Shown one piece after another: positions 18,144 through 25,993 of a DNA stretch of 64,000 nucleotides. The notes under the pieces are model-generated. The model did no database searches. It was not told where the DNA came from and was given only the letters and a program-made list of their open reading frames with translations. The stretch's first letter is position 1; every line of letters begins with the position of its first letter. Origin of the DNA: F22 sp963678855 (GTDB taxonomy: Bacteria; Bacteroidota; Bacteroidia; Bacteroidales; Bacteroidaceae). Both the position numbers and the translations under genes were made by a program. The stretch is from positions 1,488,001-1,552,000 of the forward strand of contig OY787448.1 in the NCBI GenBank assembly GCA_963678855.1, written 5' to 3'.

Positions 18144-19964
18144 CTACTCTTCGTACATAGATTCAATCACATCACTATAGTGCTTATAGACAACACTTCG
18201 CTTAGTCTTTAACGTATTTGTCAACTCTCCTTTCTCCATACTAAATGGTTCAGCTAGCAGAGTAAACCTTTTCACCATTTCATAGTGTGCAAAATGTTGT
18301 TGAAGAGTCGCTATACGTTCATTAAACAACTGTATAACTTCAGAATGTTTTACTAAGGCTTCTCTAGACAAAGTAGATAAAGCAGCGTTCTCTTCAGCCC
18401 ACTTTTCAAGCTGAGGATAATCTGGTACTATTAAAGCAGATACATATTTTCGCTGGTCAGCAATAATTACAACTTGATCAATAAATCGATCAACTACAAG
18501 GTTGGATTCAAGACTCTGCGGAGCAATGTACTTACCATTAGACGTCTTGAACAATTCTTTCAAACGCTCTGTTAAGAACAAATTGCCATCTTCATCCATA
18601 TACCCTGCATCTCCTGTATGAAACCAACCATCCTTGTCAATGGACTTAGAGCTGGCCTCAGGATTCTTATAGTACCCTGAGGTCAGGGTATTCCCACGAA
18701 GGAAGATCTCATTATTCTCCCCAAATTTGAGCTCTATATTTGGCATCACTTTACCAATAGAACCTACCTTATATATTTTTGGATCGGTAACAGTAACACT
18801 CGCTGTAGATTCTGTCAGACCATATCCCACGATCACTGGCATGTCTACTGCTACTGCAAACATATGTACCACGTCAGGAATTTTTGCACCCCCGATAGGG
18901 AAAAGACGTCCATTCTCTAGTCCAATCGTTTTCTTCAACAATTGATAAATAGTCTTTTTGTAAAAAGCATATTTGCTGCGCACCAACAAACTAGGTAATT
19001 TCCCTTGACGTGTGGCTTCATTATATTTCATACCTACACGAATGGCATCTTCCATCAATGATTTCTGAACACCTGTAGTGGTACGAATTTTTTCTTGTAC
19101 TCCTGCATAGATTTTCTCCCAGAAACGAGGCACGCTACACATCATCGTAGGGCGTACTTCTTTCATAGCCTCTTGCACTTCTTGGGGCCGAAGATTAATA
19201 CAGGTTGTCACACCTTTATGAAGGCACAAATACACCCATGCTTTTTCAAATATATGAGTAAATGGCAAGAAATTTAAAGATACATCCGACTCTCGCAAAT
19301 CAAGTATCTCGTCGTGGTTTCTAAAAGCTTGATCAAAACATAAATGCGTCAGCTCAACACCCTTAGGGGCACCTGTCGTTCCGGAAGTATACATCAAACA
19401 TGCCAAATCATTCAGACTTGATGCTGCACTACGTTCCTCTACAAGTTTATCCATGCCATCTTTAGCACCTAGCATCAAAAACTCTTCAAAGGTCATGGAT
19501 ACACCTTGATCATTAGGAGAAAGCTTGACTTTGGAATCAAAGACAACAAGATGCTCCAAAGTTTCACAATGAGGTAAAATATCGAAAGCTGTATCGTATT
19601 GATATTGCTCACCTACAAACAAGACACGGATACCCGCATCTTCAACAATATATTTTACTTGAGAAGGAGAACTTGTAGCGTACAACGGTACATTAACAGC
19701 ACGATTAGCGTAAGCAGCGAAATCAGTATAAACATACTCAGGCATGTTTTGAGAAAAGACACCAACATTCTCATGTTCCTTGATACCTAAAGCCGCCATA
19801 GCATGTGCTTCTAGCTTGACTATTTCGGCTACCCGATTCCACGATACAGGCACCCAAGTTCCTGTGTCATAATTCTTATACTTCAGACATGTACGATCAC
19901 CATAATGTGCCGCTTGGCGAGAAATCATGGTGGATAATTGGTCATATTGCATATTGCTATTCAT
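18144..19964 (-). CDS. Long-chain fatty-acid--CoA ligase (AMP-binding), copy 1
   Basis: It activates fatty acids to acyl-CoA through an acyl-adenylate. The P-loop-like motif YTSGTTGAPKGVELTH lies near residue 195, PIGGAKIPDVVHMFA with VGYGLTEST in the middle, and the hinge block DGWFHTGDAGYMDEDGNLFL with LKELFKTSNGKYIAPQ near the end. The 606 residues fit the bacterial FadD-like group of about 600. There is no signal peptide, so it is cytoplasmic or loosely membrane-bound. It is a diverged paralogue of the next gene upstream and matches it along the whole length. A degenerate -7 element (TACCTTTA, 19978-19985, minus) and a terminator on each side suggest it can be transcribed alone. Confidence 0.9.
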   Translation of the reverse strand: MNSNMQYDQLSTMISRQAAHYGDRTCLKYKNYDTGTWVPVSWNRVAEIVKLEAHAMAALGIKEHENVGVFSQNMPEYVYTDFAAYANRAVNVPLYATSSPSQVKYIVEDAGIRVLFVGEQYQYDTAFDILPHCETLEHLVVFDSKVKLSPNDQGVSMTFEEFLMLGAKDGMDKLVEERSAASSLNDLACLMYTSGTTGAPKGVELTHLCFDQAFRNHDEILDLRESDVSLNFLPFTHIFEKAWVYLCLHKGVTTCINLRPQEVQEAMKEVRPTMMCSVPRFWEKIYAGVQEKIRTTTGVQKSLMEDAIRVGMKYNEATRQGKLPSLLVRSKYAFYKKTIYQLLKKTIGLENGRLFPIGGAKIPDVVHMFAVAVDMPVIVGYGLTESTASVTVTDPKIYKVGSIGKVMPNIELKFGENNEIFLRGNTLTSGYYKNPEASSKSIDKDGWFHTGDAGYMDEDGNLFLTERLKELFKTSNGKYIAPQSLESNLVVDRFIDQVVIIADQRKYVSALIVPDYPQLEKWAEENAALSTLSREALVKHSEVIQLFNERIATLQQHFAHYEMVKRFTLLAEPFSMEKGELTNTLKTKRSVVYKHYSDVIESMYEE

Positions 19965-20115
19965 TTAGAGTCCACCGTAAAGGTAGAATTTTTCTTTATA
20001 TTTTCAGTACAATTAGTTTCAAAAATAATCATTTATCCGACTAATTAGTACATCTAATGTATAGAACAACAGCAAAACGCTGCATTTTTTGAGTTAAAAC
20101 AAAAACATGAGACAT

Positions 20116-20160
20116 AAAAAAAGACTCACCCATCTTGATATCATAATCAAGACGGGTGAG
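20116..20160 (-). terminator. Intrinsic terminator after the second acyl-CoA synthetase gene
   Basis: CTCACCCATCTTGAT (from 20125) pairs with ATCAAGACGGGTGAG (to 20160), a long stem with one G:U-type mismatch and a short loop. On the minus strand the stem is followed by TCTTTTTTTA. This is a textbook rho-independent terminator. Confidence 0.85.
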
Positions 20161-20199
20161 TAGCAACTGATTGCTCAGTCAATATCATATTATAAGGGA

Positions 20200-22023
20200 C
20201 TATCCCTTGTACATTGCTTCAATCATTTCGCTATAGTGCTTGTACACAACATTGCGTTTCACCTTCAATGTATTAGTAACTTCACCAAGCTCCAAACTAA
20301 ATCCTTTGGTAAGTAAAGTAAACTTTTTCACCTTTTCAAAGTTTGCGAAATGTTGTTGCAACGTCTCTATACGTTCAGCAAACAAAGCGATAACATCTTC
20401 ACGCTTTACCAACTCTTCCCGTGAGACATTCGCTAAAGGGTTTTGCGTTTGTGCCCAAAGTTCCAACTGTGTAAAATCTGGAACAATCAGTGCCGAAACA
20501 AATTTTCTTTGATCAGCAACAATAACGATTTGGTCAATGTAACGATCTACCACAAGACTAGTTTCAATGTTCTGAGGAGCAATATACTTACCATTAGAAG
20601 TCTTAAACAACTCCTTAATACGTTCAGTCAAGTATAAGTTACCCTCTTCGTCCATATATCCAGCATCACCTGTATGGAACCAACCATCCTTATCAATGGC
20701 CTGCTCATTTGCATCTGTGCAATTATAATAACCAGGAGTAACGGAATTGCCCTTTAACAATATCTCGTTGTTTTCTCCAATCTTTACCTGCAAGCTAGCA
20801 AATGGTTTACCCACTGAACCTCGTTTGTAAACCCATGGATCATTTACGGATACAGTAGCTGTAGTTTCTGTCAAACCGTAGCCCAAATATATAGGCATGC
20901 CTACCGCTGTAGTAAAATCATGAACAGATTCAGCAAATTTAGCACCTGCCACAGGGAAAAGACGTCCATTCTCTAATCCTAGAGCTTTCTTCAACATCTT
21001 GTAGACTGTCTTCTCGTAAAGTGCATACTTAGCACGTAGCCACATAGGTGGACGCTTGCCCTCACGCACATATGAACAGTTATGCTTCATACCAACTTTA
21101 ATGGCATCTGTCATCAAAGTCTTTTGTAAACCAGTTGTGTCTCGTATCTTCTCCTCAACACCGGAATAAACTTTCTCCCAGAATCTAGGGACACTGCACA
21201 TCATTGTCGGACGCACTTCCTTAAGTGTTTGCAAGATTTCTTGAGGACGTAGATTGATATAAGTCGTGACTCCACAATGCAAACAATAATACACCCACGC
21301 TTTCTCAAAGATATGGGTCATTGGCAAGAAACCTACCGACACATCGTGATCAGTGACATCTAAGCGATCATCGTGATCACGAAAGGCCTGCTCAAAACAA
21401 AGGTGAGTCAATCGCACTCCCTTTGGAGTACCCGTTGTTCCTGATGTGTATAAAAGACAGGCAAGATCTTCAACTTCAAAAGCGGTGGTACGTTGCTCCA
21501 CCAATTCTTCCATTCCCTCTTTATCAGCCATCTTCAAGAACTCTTTATAATCCATAGATACCCCCTGATCTTTAGGCGATTTCTTAATCTTTGGATCAAA
21601 ACAGATGATATGTTTCAAGCAATCACAGTGAGAAATCACATCCAATGCTATCTCATATTGAGCCTGTTCACCAACAAACAAGACGCGGATCTCAGCATCT
21701 TCAACAATGAATTTAAGTTGTGAAGTAGAACTTGTGGCATAAATTGGTACATTCACTGCGCGGTTTACAAACGACGCAAATTCAGTGTACACACACTCAG
21801 GCATATTTTGTGAGAAAACACCTACCTTTTCATGCTCAACCACGCCTAGAGCGGCCAATGCTTGAGCTTCTATACGTACATTTTCGCTCACCTGATTCCA
21901 AGAAACAGGTTCCCATGTATTCGTATCATAGTCTTTGTACTTCAAACAAGTACGTTCCCCATAACGCTCAGCTTGACGAGCAATCATGGTGGATAATTGA
22001 TCATAATGCATACTGCAAATCAT
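20200..22023 (-). CDS. Long-chain fatty-acid--CoA ligase (AMP-binding), copy 2
   Basis: It has the same reaction and layout as its neighbour: YTSGTTGTPKGVRLTH near residue 196, LGYGLTETTATVSVNDPW, DGWFHTGDAGYMDEEGNLYL and IKELFKTSNGKYIAPQ. The length is 607 residues. Both copies begin with the shared block YDQLSTMI.RQA and end with VVYKHYS-(D/E)-(V/M)-IE, so the pair came from a tandem duplication. Starts at 22023 (MICSMHYDQ) and 22011 are possible. The gene has its own promoter (TACCTTTG, 22038-22045) in the divergent gap to the M20 gene. Different acyl-chain preference of the two copies is a reasonable guess only. Confidence 0.9.
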   Translation of the reverse strand: MICSMHYDQLSTMIARQAERYGERTCLKYKDYDTNTWEPVSWNQVSENVRIEAQALAALGVVEHEKVGVFSQNMPECVYTEFASFVNRAVNVPIYATSSTSQLKFIVEDAEIRVLFVGEQAQYEIALDVISHCDCLKHIICFDPKIKKSPKDQGVSMDYKEFLKMADKEGMEELVEQRTTAFEVEDLACLLYTSGTTGTPKGVRLTHLCFEQAFRDHDDRLDVTDHDVSVGFLPMTHIFEKAWVYYCLHCGVTTYINLRPQEILQTLKEVRPTMMCSVPRFWEKVYSGVEEKIRDTTGLQKTLMTDAIKVGMKHNCSYVREGKRPPMWLRAKYALYEKTVYKMLKKALGLENGRLFPVAGAKFAESVHDFTTAVGMPIYLGYGLTETTATVSVNDPWVYKRGSVGKPFASLQVKIGENNEILLKGNSVTPGYYNCTDANEQAIDKDGWFHTGDAGYMDEEGNLYLTERIKELFKTSNGKYIAPQNIETSLVVDRYIDQIVIVADQRKFVSALIVPDFTQLELWAQTQNPLANVSREELVKREDVIALFAERIETLQQHFANFEKVKKFTLLTKGFSLELGEVTNTLKVKRNVVYKHYSEMIEAMYKG

Positions 22024-22037
22024 TTATATTATGGGGG

Positions 22038-22074
22038 CAAAGGTAGGCTTTTCTTTTTTATTATTGTATCTTTG
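22038..22074. promoter_or_regulatory. Divergent promoter pair
   Basis: TACCTTTG on the minus strand (22038-22045) faces the acyl-CoA synthetase gene. TATCTTTG on the plus strand (22067-22074) faces the M20 gene. Both match TAnnTTTG and lie only 21 bp apart, so the two upstream regions overlap. Neither has a clear TTG at -33. The plus element fixes the M20 start at 22097 rather than at the ATG at 22031. Confidence 0.6.
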
Positions 22075-22096
22075 CATCAAAATAATCATTATTGGC

Positions 22097-23161
22097 ATGG
22101 ATAATACGTACTACACAGCAGATGCCATAGCTTTGCTAAAGACTATGATATCTATCCCTTCTATTAGTAGAGAGGAGCAGCAAGTGGCTGACCTTATTCA
22201 GCGCACGATGGAGTCCTATGAGCTCACCACTTATAGACTTGGTAACAACTTGTGGACTATCTCATCAGACTTTGACGAAAACAAGCCCACAGTTCTACTC
22301 AATTCTCATATGGATACCGTAAAGCCAGCTTCTGGGTGGAACAAGCAACCTTTTACAGCTCATGTGCAAGATGGACGTATCTATGGCCTAGGGAGTAATG
22401 ATGCAGGGGCTAGCTTAGTTTGTTTGTTAGCCACATTTTTATACCTCACGCGCAAACCACAATCTTACAACCTTATCTTCTTGGCATCTTGTGAAGAAGA
22501 GGTTTCAGGACGTGATGGTATAGAGTCAGTACTACCTAAACTTCCAGCTATTTCATTCGCTTTAGTTGGAGAACCCACTCAGATGCATCCAGCAATCGCA
22601 GAAAAGGGCTTGATGGTTATTGATGCTCAAGCAAAAGGTATCTCTGGCCATGCCGCACGAAATGAAGGTGTTAACGCCATCTATAAAGCGATGGAAGACA
22701 TTACTTGGATACAAAACCATACTTTAGATAAACAATCTGACATGATAGGTCCTGTAAAGATGTCTGTCACACAGATTGAAGCTGGGACACAGCATAATGT
22801 CGTACCTGATTCCTGCAAGTATGTCATCGATGTACGAAGCAACGAATTTTACAGCAATCAAGAAATCTTTGATATCCTCAAAGAAAAATTACATAGCGAT
22901 ATAGAAGCCCGAAGCTTCCGACTAAATTCCTCTCGCATGGCACCTGAACACCCATTCGTACAAAAATGCCTTGCTATAGGAAGAGTTCCTTTCGGAAGCC
23001 CAACATTGAGCGATCAAGCACTAATACAGTGTCCTTCCCTAAAGATGGGGCCTGGTGATTCAGCTCGTTCACATACTGCCGACGAATATATCTGCATACA
23101 AGAAATAGAAGAAGCGATTCCTATGTACTGTAAAATACTAGATGGCTTAGAAATAGAATAG
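22097..23161 (+). CDS. M20-family metallo-deacylase, ArgE/acetylornithine deacetylase-like
   Basis: The family hydrolyses N-acyl amino acids with a two-metal site. The metal ligands are visible: His in LLNSHMDTVKP, Asp in YGLGSNDAGAS, Glu-Glu in ASCEEEVSGRDG, and a later Asp/Glu site in LVGEPTQMHPAIAEKG. A dimerisation insert (GISGHAARNEGVNAIYKAM) is present. The length is 354 residues from the ATG at 22097, chosen because the promoter at 22067-22074 lies inside the longer frame. In Bacteroidales this type of enzyme serves arginine synthesis on N-acylated ornithine, but no other arg gene is in view, so the substrate is open. Confidence 0.82.
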   Translation: MDNTYYTADAIALLKTMISIPSISREEQQVADLIQRTMESYELTTYRLGNNLWTISSDFDENKPTVLLNSHMDTVKPASGWNKQPFTAHVQDGRIYGLGSNDAGASLVCLLATFLYLTRKPQSYNLIFLASCEEEVSGRDGIESVLPKLPAISFALVGEPTQMHPAIAEKGLMVIDAQAKGISGHAARNEGVNAIYKAMEDITWIQNHTLDKQSDMIGPVKMSVTQIEAGTQHNVVPDSCKYVIDVRSNEFYSNQEIFDILKEKLHSDIEARSFRLNSSRMAPEHPFVQKCLAIGRVPFGSPTLSDQALIQCPSLKMGPGDSARSHTADEYICIQEIEEAIPMYCKILDGLEIE

Positions 23162-23227
23162 TGATAATCAACAAGTGAGTCCATAGTAGGACAACCACTA
23201 AACATAGAAAAGAAAGAAAACTTCATT

Positions 23228-23962
23228 ATGTGGAATGAGCGTACCACTCTCCTATTGGGAGAAGATCAAATGCAACGATTGACAAACAGCCATGTCTTGG
23301 TTGTAGGTGTAGGCGGTGTAGGAGCTTATGCAGCAGAGATGCTAGTTCGTGCCGGTGTCGGACAAATCACAATTGTCGATGCCGATACGGTGAACTTGAG
23401 CAATATCAACAGACAGTTACCTGCCCTTCATAGCAGTATAGACAGTCCTAAGGTAGATGCTTTAGGAGACAGACTGGTGGATATCAATCCTCAGCTACAA
23501 TTAACCAAACATCAGTTATACATCCGTGATGAGAAGACACCTGAACTTCTCCAGAGTGCCGACTTTGATTTCATAGTGGATGCTATCGACACCATTGCGC
23601 CTAAAGTATACTTGATTGCCGAAGCAGTTAAGAAGAAAATCAAAATCGTCTCGAGTATGGGTGCAGGGGCTAAACGGGATATCACCAAGGTACAATTTGC
23701 CAAACTGAAAGACACATATCATTGTGGCTTGAGCCGTCAGGTCAGAAAACGACTACGTGCTATTGGTATCAAACATCATAAGATGCCAGTTGTCTTTTCG
23801 AGTGAGCCAGCAGATCCAAAGGCTATTTTGATGGTGGATAACGAACAAAACAAAAAATCTACTTGTGGCACTATCTCTTATATGCCAGCCGTTTTCGGTT
23901 GTTACTTGGCAGAGTATGTATTGCGTAAACTCACATCTACTCAAGATGAGCAAGAAGATTAA
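23228..23962 (+). CDS. tcdA: tRNA threonylcarbamoyladenosine dehydratase
   Basis: This E1-like enzyme uses ATP to cyclise t6A at position 37 of ANN-decoding tRNAs. The nucleotide-binding loop VLVVGVGGVGAYAAEMLVRAG is near the start, followed by ITIVDADTVNLSNINRQ and the conserved VDAIDTIAPKVYLI. SSMGAGAKRDITKVQ and GLSRQVRKRLR complete the TcdA pattern and separate it from MoeB/ThiF, which carry CxxC zinc pairs not seen here. The length of 244 residues fits. It follows the M20 gene by 66 bp and precedes prfB by 26 bp, so it may share transcripts with both. Confidence 0.88.
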   Translation: MWNERTTLLLGEDQMQRLTNSHVLVVGVGGVGAYAAEMLVRAGVGQITIVDADTVNLSNINRQLPALHSSIDSPKVDALGDRLVDINPQLQLTKHQLYIRDEKTPELLQSADFDFIVDAIDTIAPKVYLIAEAVKKKIKIVSSMGAGAKRDITKVQFAKLKDTYHCGLSRQVRKRLRAIGIKHHKMPVVFSSEPADPKAILMVDNEQNKKSTCGTISYMPAVFGCYLAEYVLRKLTSTQDEQED

Positions 23963-23988
23963 ACAATTTAATTATAACAAATAAGAAA

Positions 23989-25102
23989 ATGATTACACCA
24001 GATCAATTAAAAGAGATTATAAAGCGCAAGGATGCGTTGAGGAGGTACCTTTGACATCCCTGCGAAGAAAATAGAAGTTGAAGAAGAAGAACTTCGCACA
24101 CAGGCTCCTGGTTTCTGGGATGACAACAAAGCTGCTGAAGTACAGATGCGTAAAATCAAAGCATTGAAGCGCTGGATTTCTGACTACGAAGAAGTAGAGA
24201 CACTTGTTGAAGAGACCAAACTAGCCGTTGAATTCTACGGTGAAGAAATGATGACTGAAGAAGAAGTTGACGCTACTTATGCCAAAGCGTTGGGTAAAGT
24301 AGAAGACTTAGAGATGCGCAACATGCTTCGTGGAGAAGCTGACAATATGGATTGTGTCTTAAAAATCAATGCTGGCGCTGGTGGTACCGAGAGTCAAGAC
24401 TGGAGCCAGATGTTGATGCGTATGTATCTTCAATGGGCATCTGCCAACAATATGAAAGCAACAATCACCAACCTTCAAGAAGGAGATGATGCGGGTATCA
24501 AAACTTGTACGATTCAAATTGAAGGTGATATGGCTTATGGATTCCTTAAGGGTGAGAATGGTGTACACCGTCTAGTACGTGTATCTCCTTACAACGCGCA
24601 AGGAAAACGTATGACCTCTTTCTCATCTGTATTTGTGAGTCCACTTGTGGATGACCAAATCGAAGTAGTGGTCGAACAAGCCCGCATATCTTGGGATACT
24701 TTCCGCTCAGGCGGTGCTGGTGGACAGAATGTCAACAAGGTAGAAACAGGGGTACGTCTTCGTTACCAATATGAAGACCCAGAAACTGGTGAACAAGAAG
24801 AGTTACTTATCGAAAATACCGAATCTCGTTCTCAGCTAGGGAACCGTGAAAACGCGATGCGTTTGCTTCGTTCTATGCTATACGAAAAGGAAATGAAAAA
24901 GCGTATGGCTAAGCAACAAGCTCTAGAAGATAGCAAGATGAAAATCGAATGGGGTTCTCAAATCCGTAGCTACGTTTTTGATGATCGTCGTGTAAAAGAC
25001 CACCGTACCAATCACCAAACATCTGATGTAGGTGGTGTAATGGATGGAAAGATTGATGGTTTTATTAAGGCTTATCTAATGGAATTTGGTGGTGAGGGAT
25101 AA
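23989..25102 (+). CDS. prfB: Peptide chain release factor 2, with programmed +1 frameshift
   Basis: RF2 ends translation at UGA and UAA. A first frame from ATG 23989 (MITPDQLKEIIKRKDALRRY, then L) ends in TGA at 24052-24054. Slipping +1 continues as DIPAKKIEVEEEEL and reads to the stop at 25100-25102. The GGQ hydrolysis motif is in SGGAGGQNVNKVE, and the C-terminus WGSQIRSYVFDDRRVKDHRT is typical of RF2. The codon-recognition tripeptide is SPY in RVSPYNAQGKR, not the usual SPF; I think this is common in Bacteroidetes but could not check. The product is about 370 residues, full length. A plain reading frame starts only at 24146 and loses the N-terminus. Confidence 0.95.
24040..24055 (+). promoter_or_regulatory. 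RF2 autoregulatory frameshift site
   Basis: AGGAGG (24040-24045), TAC, the slippery codon CTT (24049-24051), then TGA and C. This copies the classical RF2 site: an internal Shine-Dalgarno-like element three bases before CTT TGA C pushes the ribosome into +1 when RF2 is scarce. The strong AGGAGG stands out in a genome where initiation sites lack such elements. Confidence 0.93.
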
Positions 25103-25192
25103 AAAACTCCCTTATACCATCCTGTTTTAAGCAGAAATAAATTATCTTTACGACATAAGAACTCTTTTAATAACGTATAATACTATAAGACC

Positions 25193-25366
25193 ATGAGTAA
25201 TAGAAAAAAAATCAAGCCAGTAGACAGCAAACAAAACAACGGCAATGCAGAAGTACACCACTCAGTACGCGAAGAGAAAAAGGGTGTAGGGCTTGTACGC
25301 ATCATCTTCGTAGCGCTTATCGTGTTGGCACTTATCATGCTCGTTGTTACTTCTATGAATATGTAA
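25193..25366 (+). CDS. Small tail-anchored membrane protein, 57 residues, unknown function
   Basis: The frame reads MSNRKKIKPVDSKQNNG, then a charged stretch HHSVREEKKG, one hydrophobic helix (IIFVALIVLALIMLVV) and the end TSMNM. The basic, soluble N-terminus and C-terminal helix suggest a single-pass protein with its bulk in the cytoplasm. It sits between prfB (90 bp upstream) and the CYTH gene, whose ATG is 10 bp after its stop, so it is probably in the same operon. A near-consensus -7 element (TATCTTTA, 25143-25150) lies upstream. The tight spacing and sensible composition support it over the antisense frame in the same place. I do not recognise a family. Confidence 0.75.
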   Translation: MSNRKKIKPVDSKQNNGNAEVHHSVREEKKGVGLVRIIFVALIVLALIMLVVTSMNM

Positions 25367-25376
25367 TCCATCTACA

Positions 25377-25835
25377 ATGGCTTTAGAAATAGAAAGAAAG
25401 TTTTTAGTGGTTGGCTCTTTTAAAGAGCTAGCCACTTCTTCTACACATATTATACAAGGATACCTCCCTACTCAACCGAGCTTAACACTTCGTGTACGCA
25501 TCCGAGATGACAAAGGGTATTTGACCATCAAAGGACAATCCAACCAAGGTGGTTTGTCGCGCTACGAATGGGAAAAAGAGATTCCTGTCAGTGAGGCAGA
25601 AGAACTCTTGACGCTAGCCACTGGAGGTATCATCGACAAAACACGTTACCTAGTTCCTTACGAAGGGGTAACCTATGAAGTCGATGCATTTCACGGAAAA
25701 TTGGAAGGTTTTGTGTTGGCCGAATTGGAGCTTACACATGAGGACCAAGCCTACCCTAGAGCACCGTTCTTAGGTGAAGAAGTGACGGGTGATCCTCAAT
25801 ACTACAATTCCGTACTTAGACAAAAGATGCTGTAA
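25377..25835 (+). CDS. CYTH-domain protein (triphosphate tunnel metalloenzyme-like)
   Basis: CYTH proteins bind a triphosphate in a beta-barrel tunnel with metal; bacterial members are tripolyphosphatases or of unknown role. The N-terminal EIERKF carries the signature ExExK pattern. Further tunnel residues are seen in LRVRIRDDKGYLTIKG, YEWEKEIP and KTRYLVPYEGVTYEVDAFHG, and the acidic AELELTHED is near the end. The 152 residues make a single-domain protein. The start follows the small membrane gene by 10 bp. The exact substrate cannot be read. Confidence 0.88.
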   Translation: MALEIERKFLVVGSFKELATSSTHIIQGYLPTQPSLTLRVRIRDDKGYLTIKGQSNQGGLSRYEWEKEIPVSEAEELLTLATGGIIDKTRYLVPYEGVTYEVDAFHGKLEGFVLAELELTHEDQAYPRAPFLGEEVTGDPQYYNSVLRQKML

Positions 25836-25840
25836 TCCTC

Positions 25841-25984
25841 TGTGCATAACAACAGGATTATGCACAAGTAAAGTAGGTTATACACATGCTTTTGGCCTTT
25901 TGCACAGGCTTATACTTATACACACATCTATGAAGTTATACACAGTTTAGCTGAGTTATCCACAATATGCCAAACTTATAAACA
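25841..25984 (+). repeat. Array of eight DnaA-box-like 9-mers at about 20 bp steps
   Basis: TTATGCACA (25858), TTATACACA (25878), TTTTGCACA (25898), TTATACACA (25916), TTATACACA (25936), TTATCCACA (25956, the canonical DnaA box) and TTATAAACA (25976) all lie on the plus strand, starting 20, 20, 18, 20, 20 and 20 bp apart. One inverted copy, TGTGCATAA, is at 25841-25849. The array fills the 158 bp gap between the CYTH gene and the AddA-like gene. Regular two-turn spacing in one direction suggests a DnaA filament or titration site. It could be the replication origin, but the rRNA operon to the right is transcribed toward the array, against the usual orientation, and dnaA itself is not in view. 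Confidence 0.75.
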
Positions 25985-25993
25985 AGTCATCAC

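Noticed and set aside
22031..22096. Upstream ATG giving the M20 protein a 22-residue hydrophobic N-terminus
   Set aside because: The stretch overlaps the -7 element at 22067-22074 and looks like promoter DNA; the ATG at 22097 gives the usual family start.
25183..25371. Minus-strand open frame of 62 codons
   Set aside because: It is antisense to the small membrane protein gene at 25193-25366, which fits the local operon and has a sensible layout.
25841..25984. Regular 20 bp periodicity considered as a CRISPR array
   Set aside because: The repeated unit is only 9 bp with 9-11 bp between copies, there are no cas genes, and the unit is a DnaA box.
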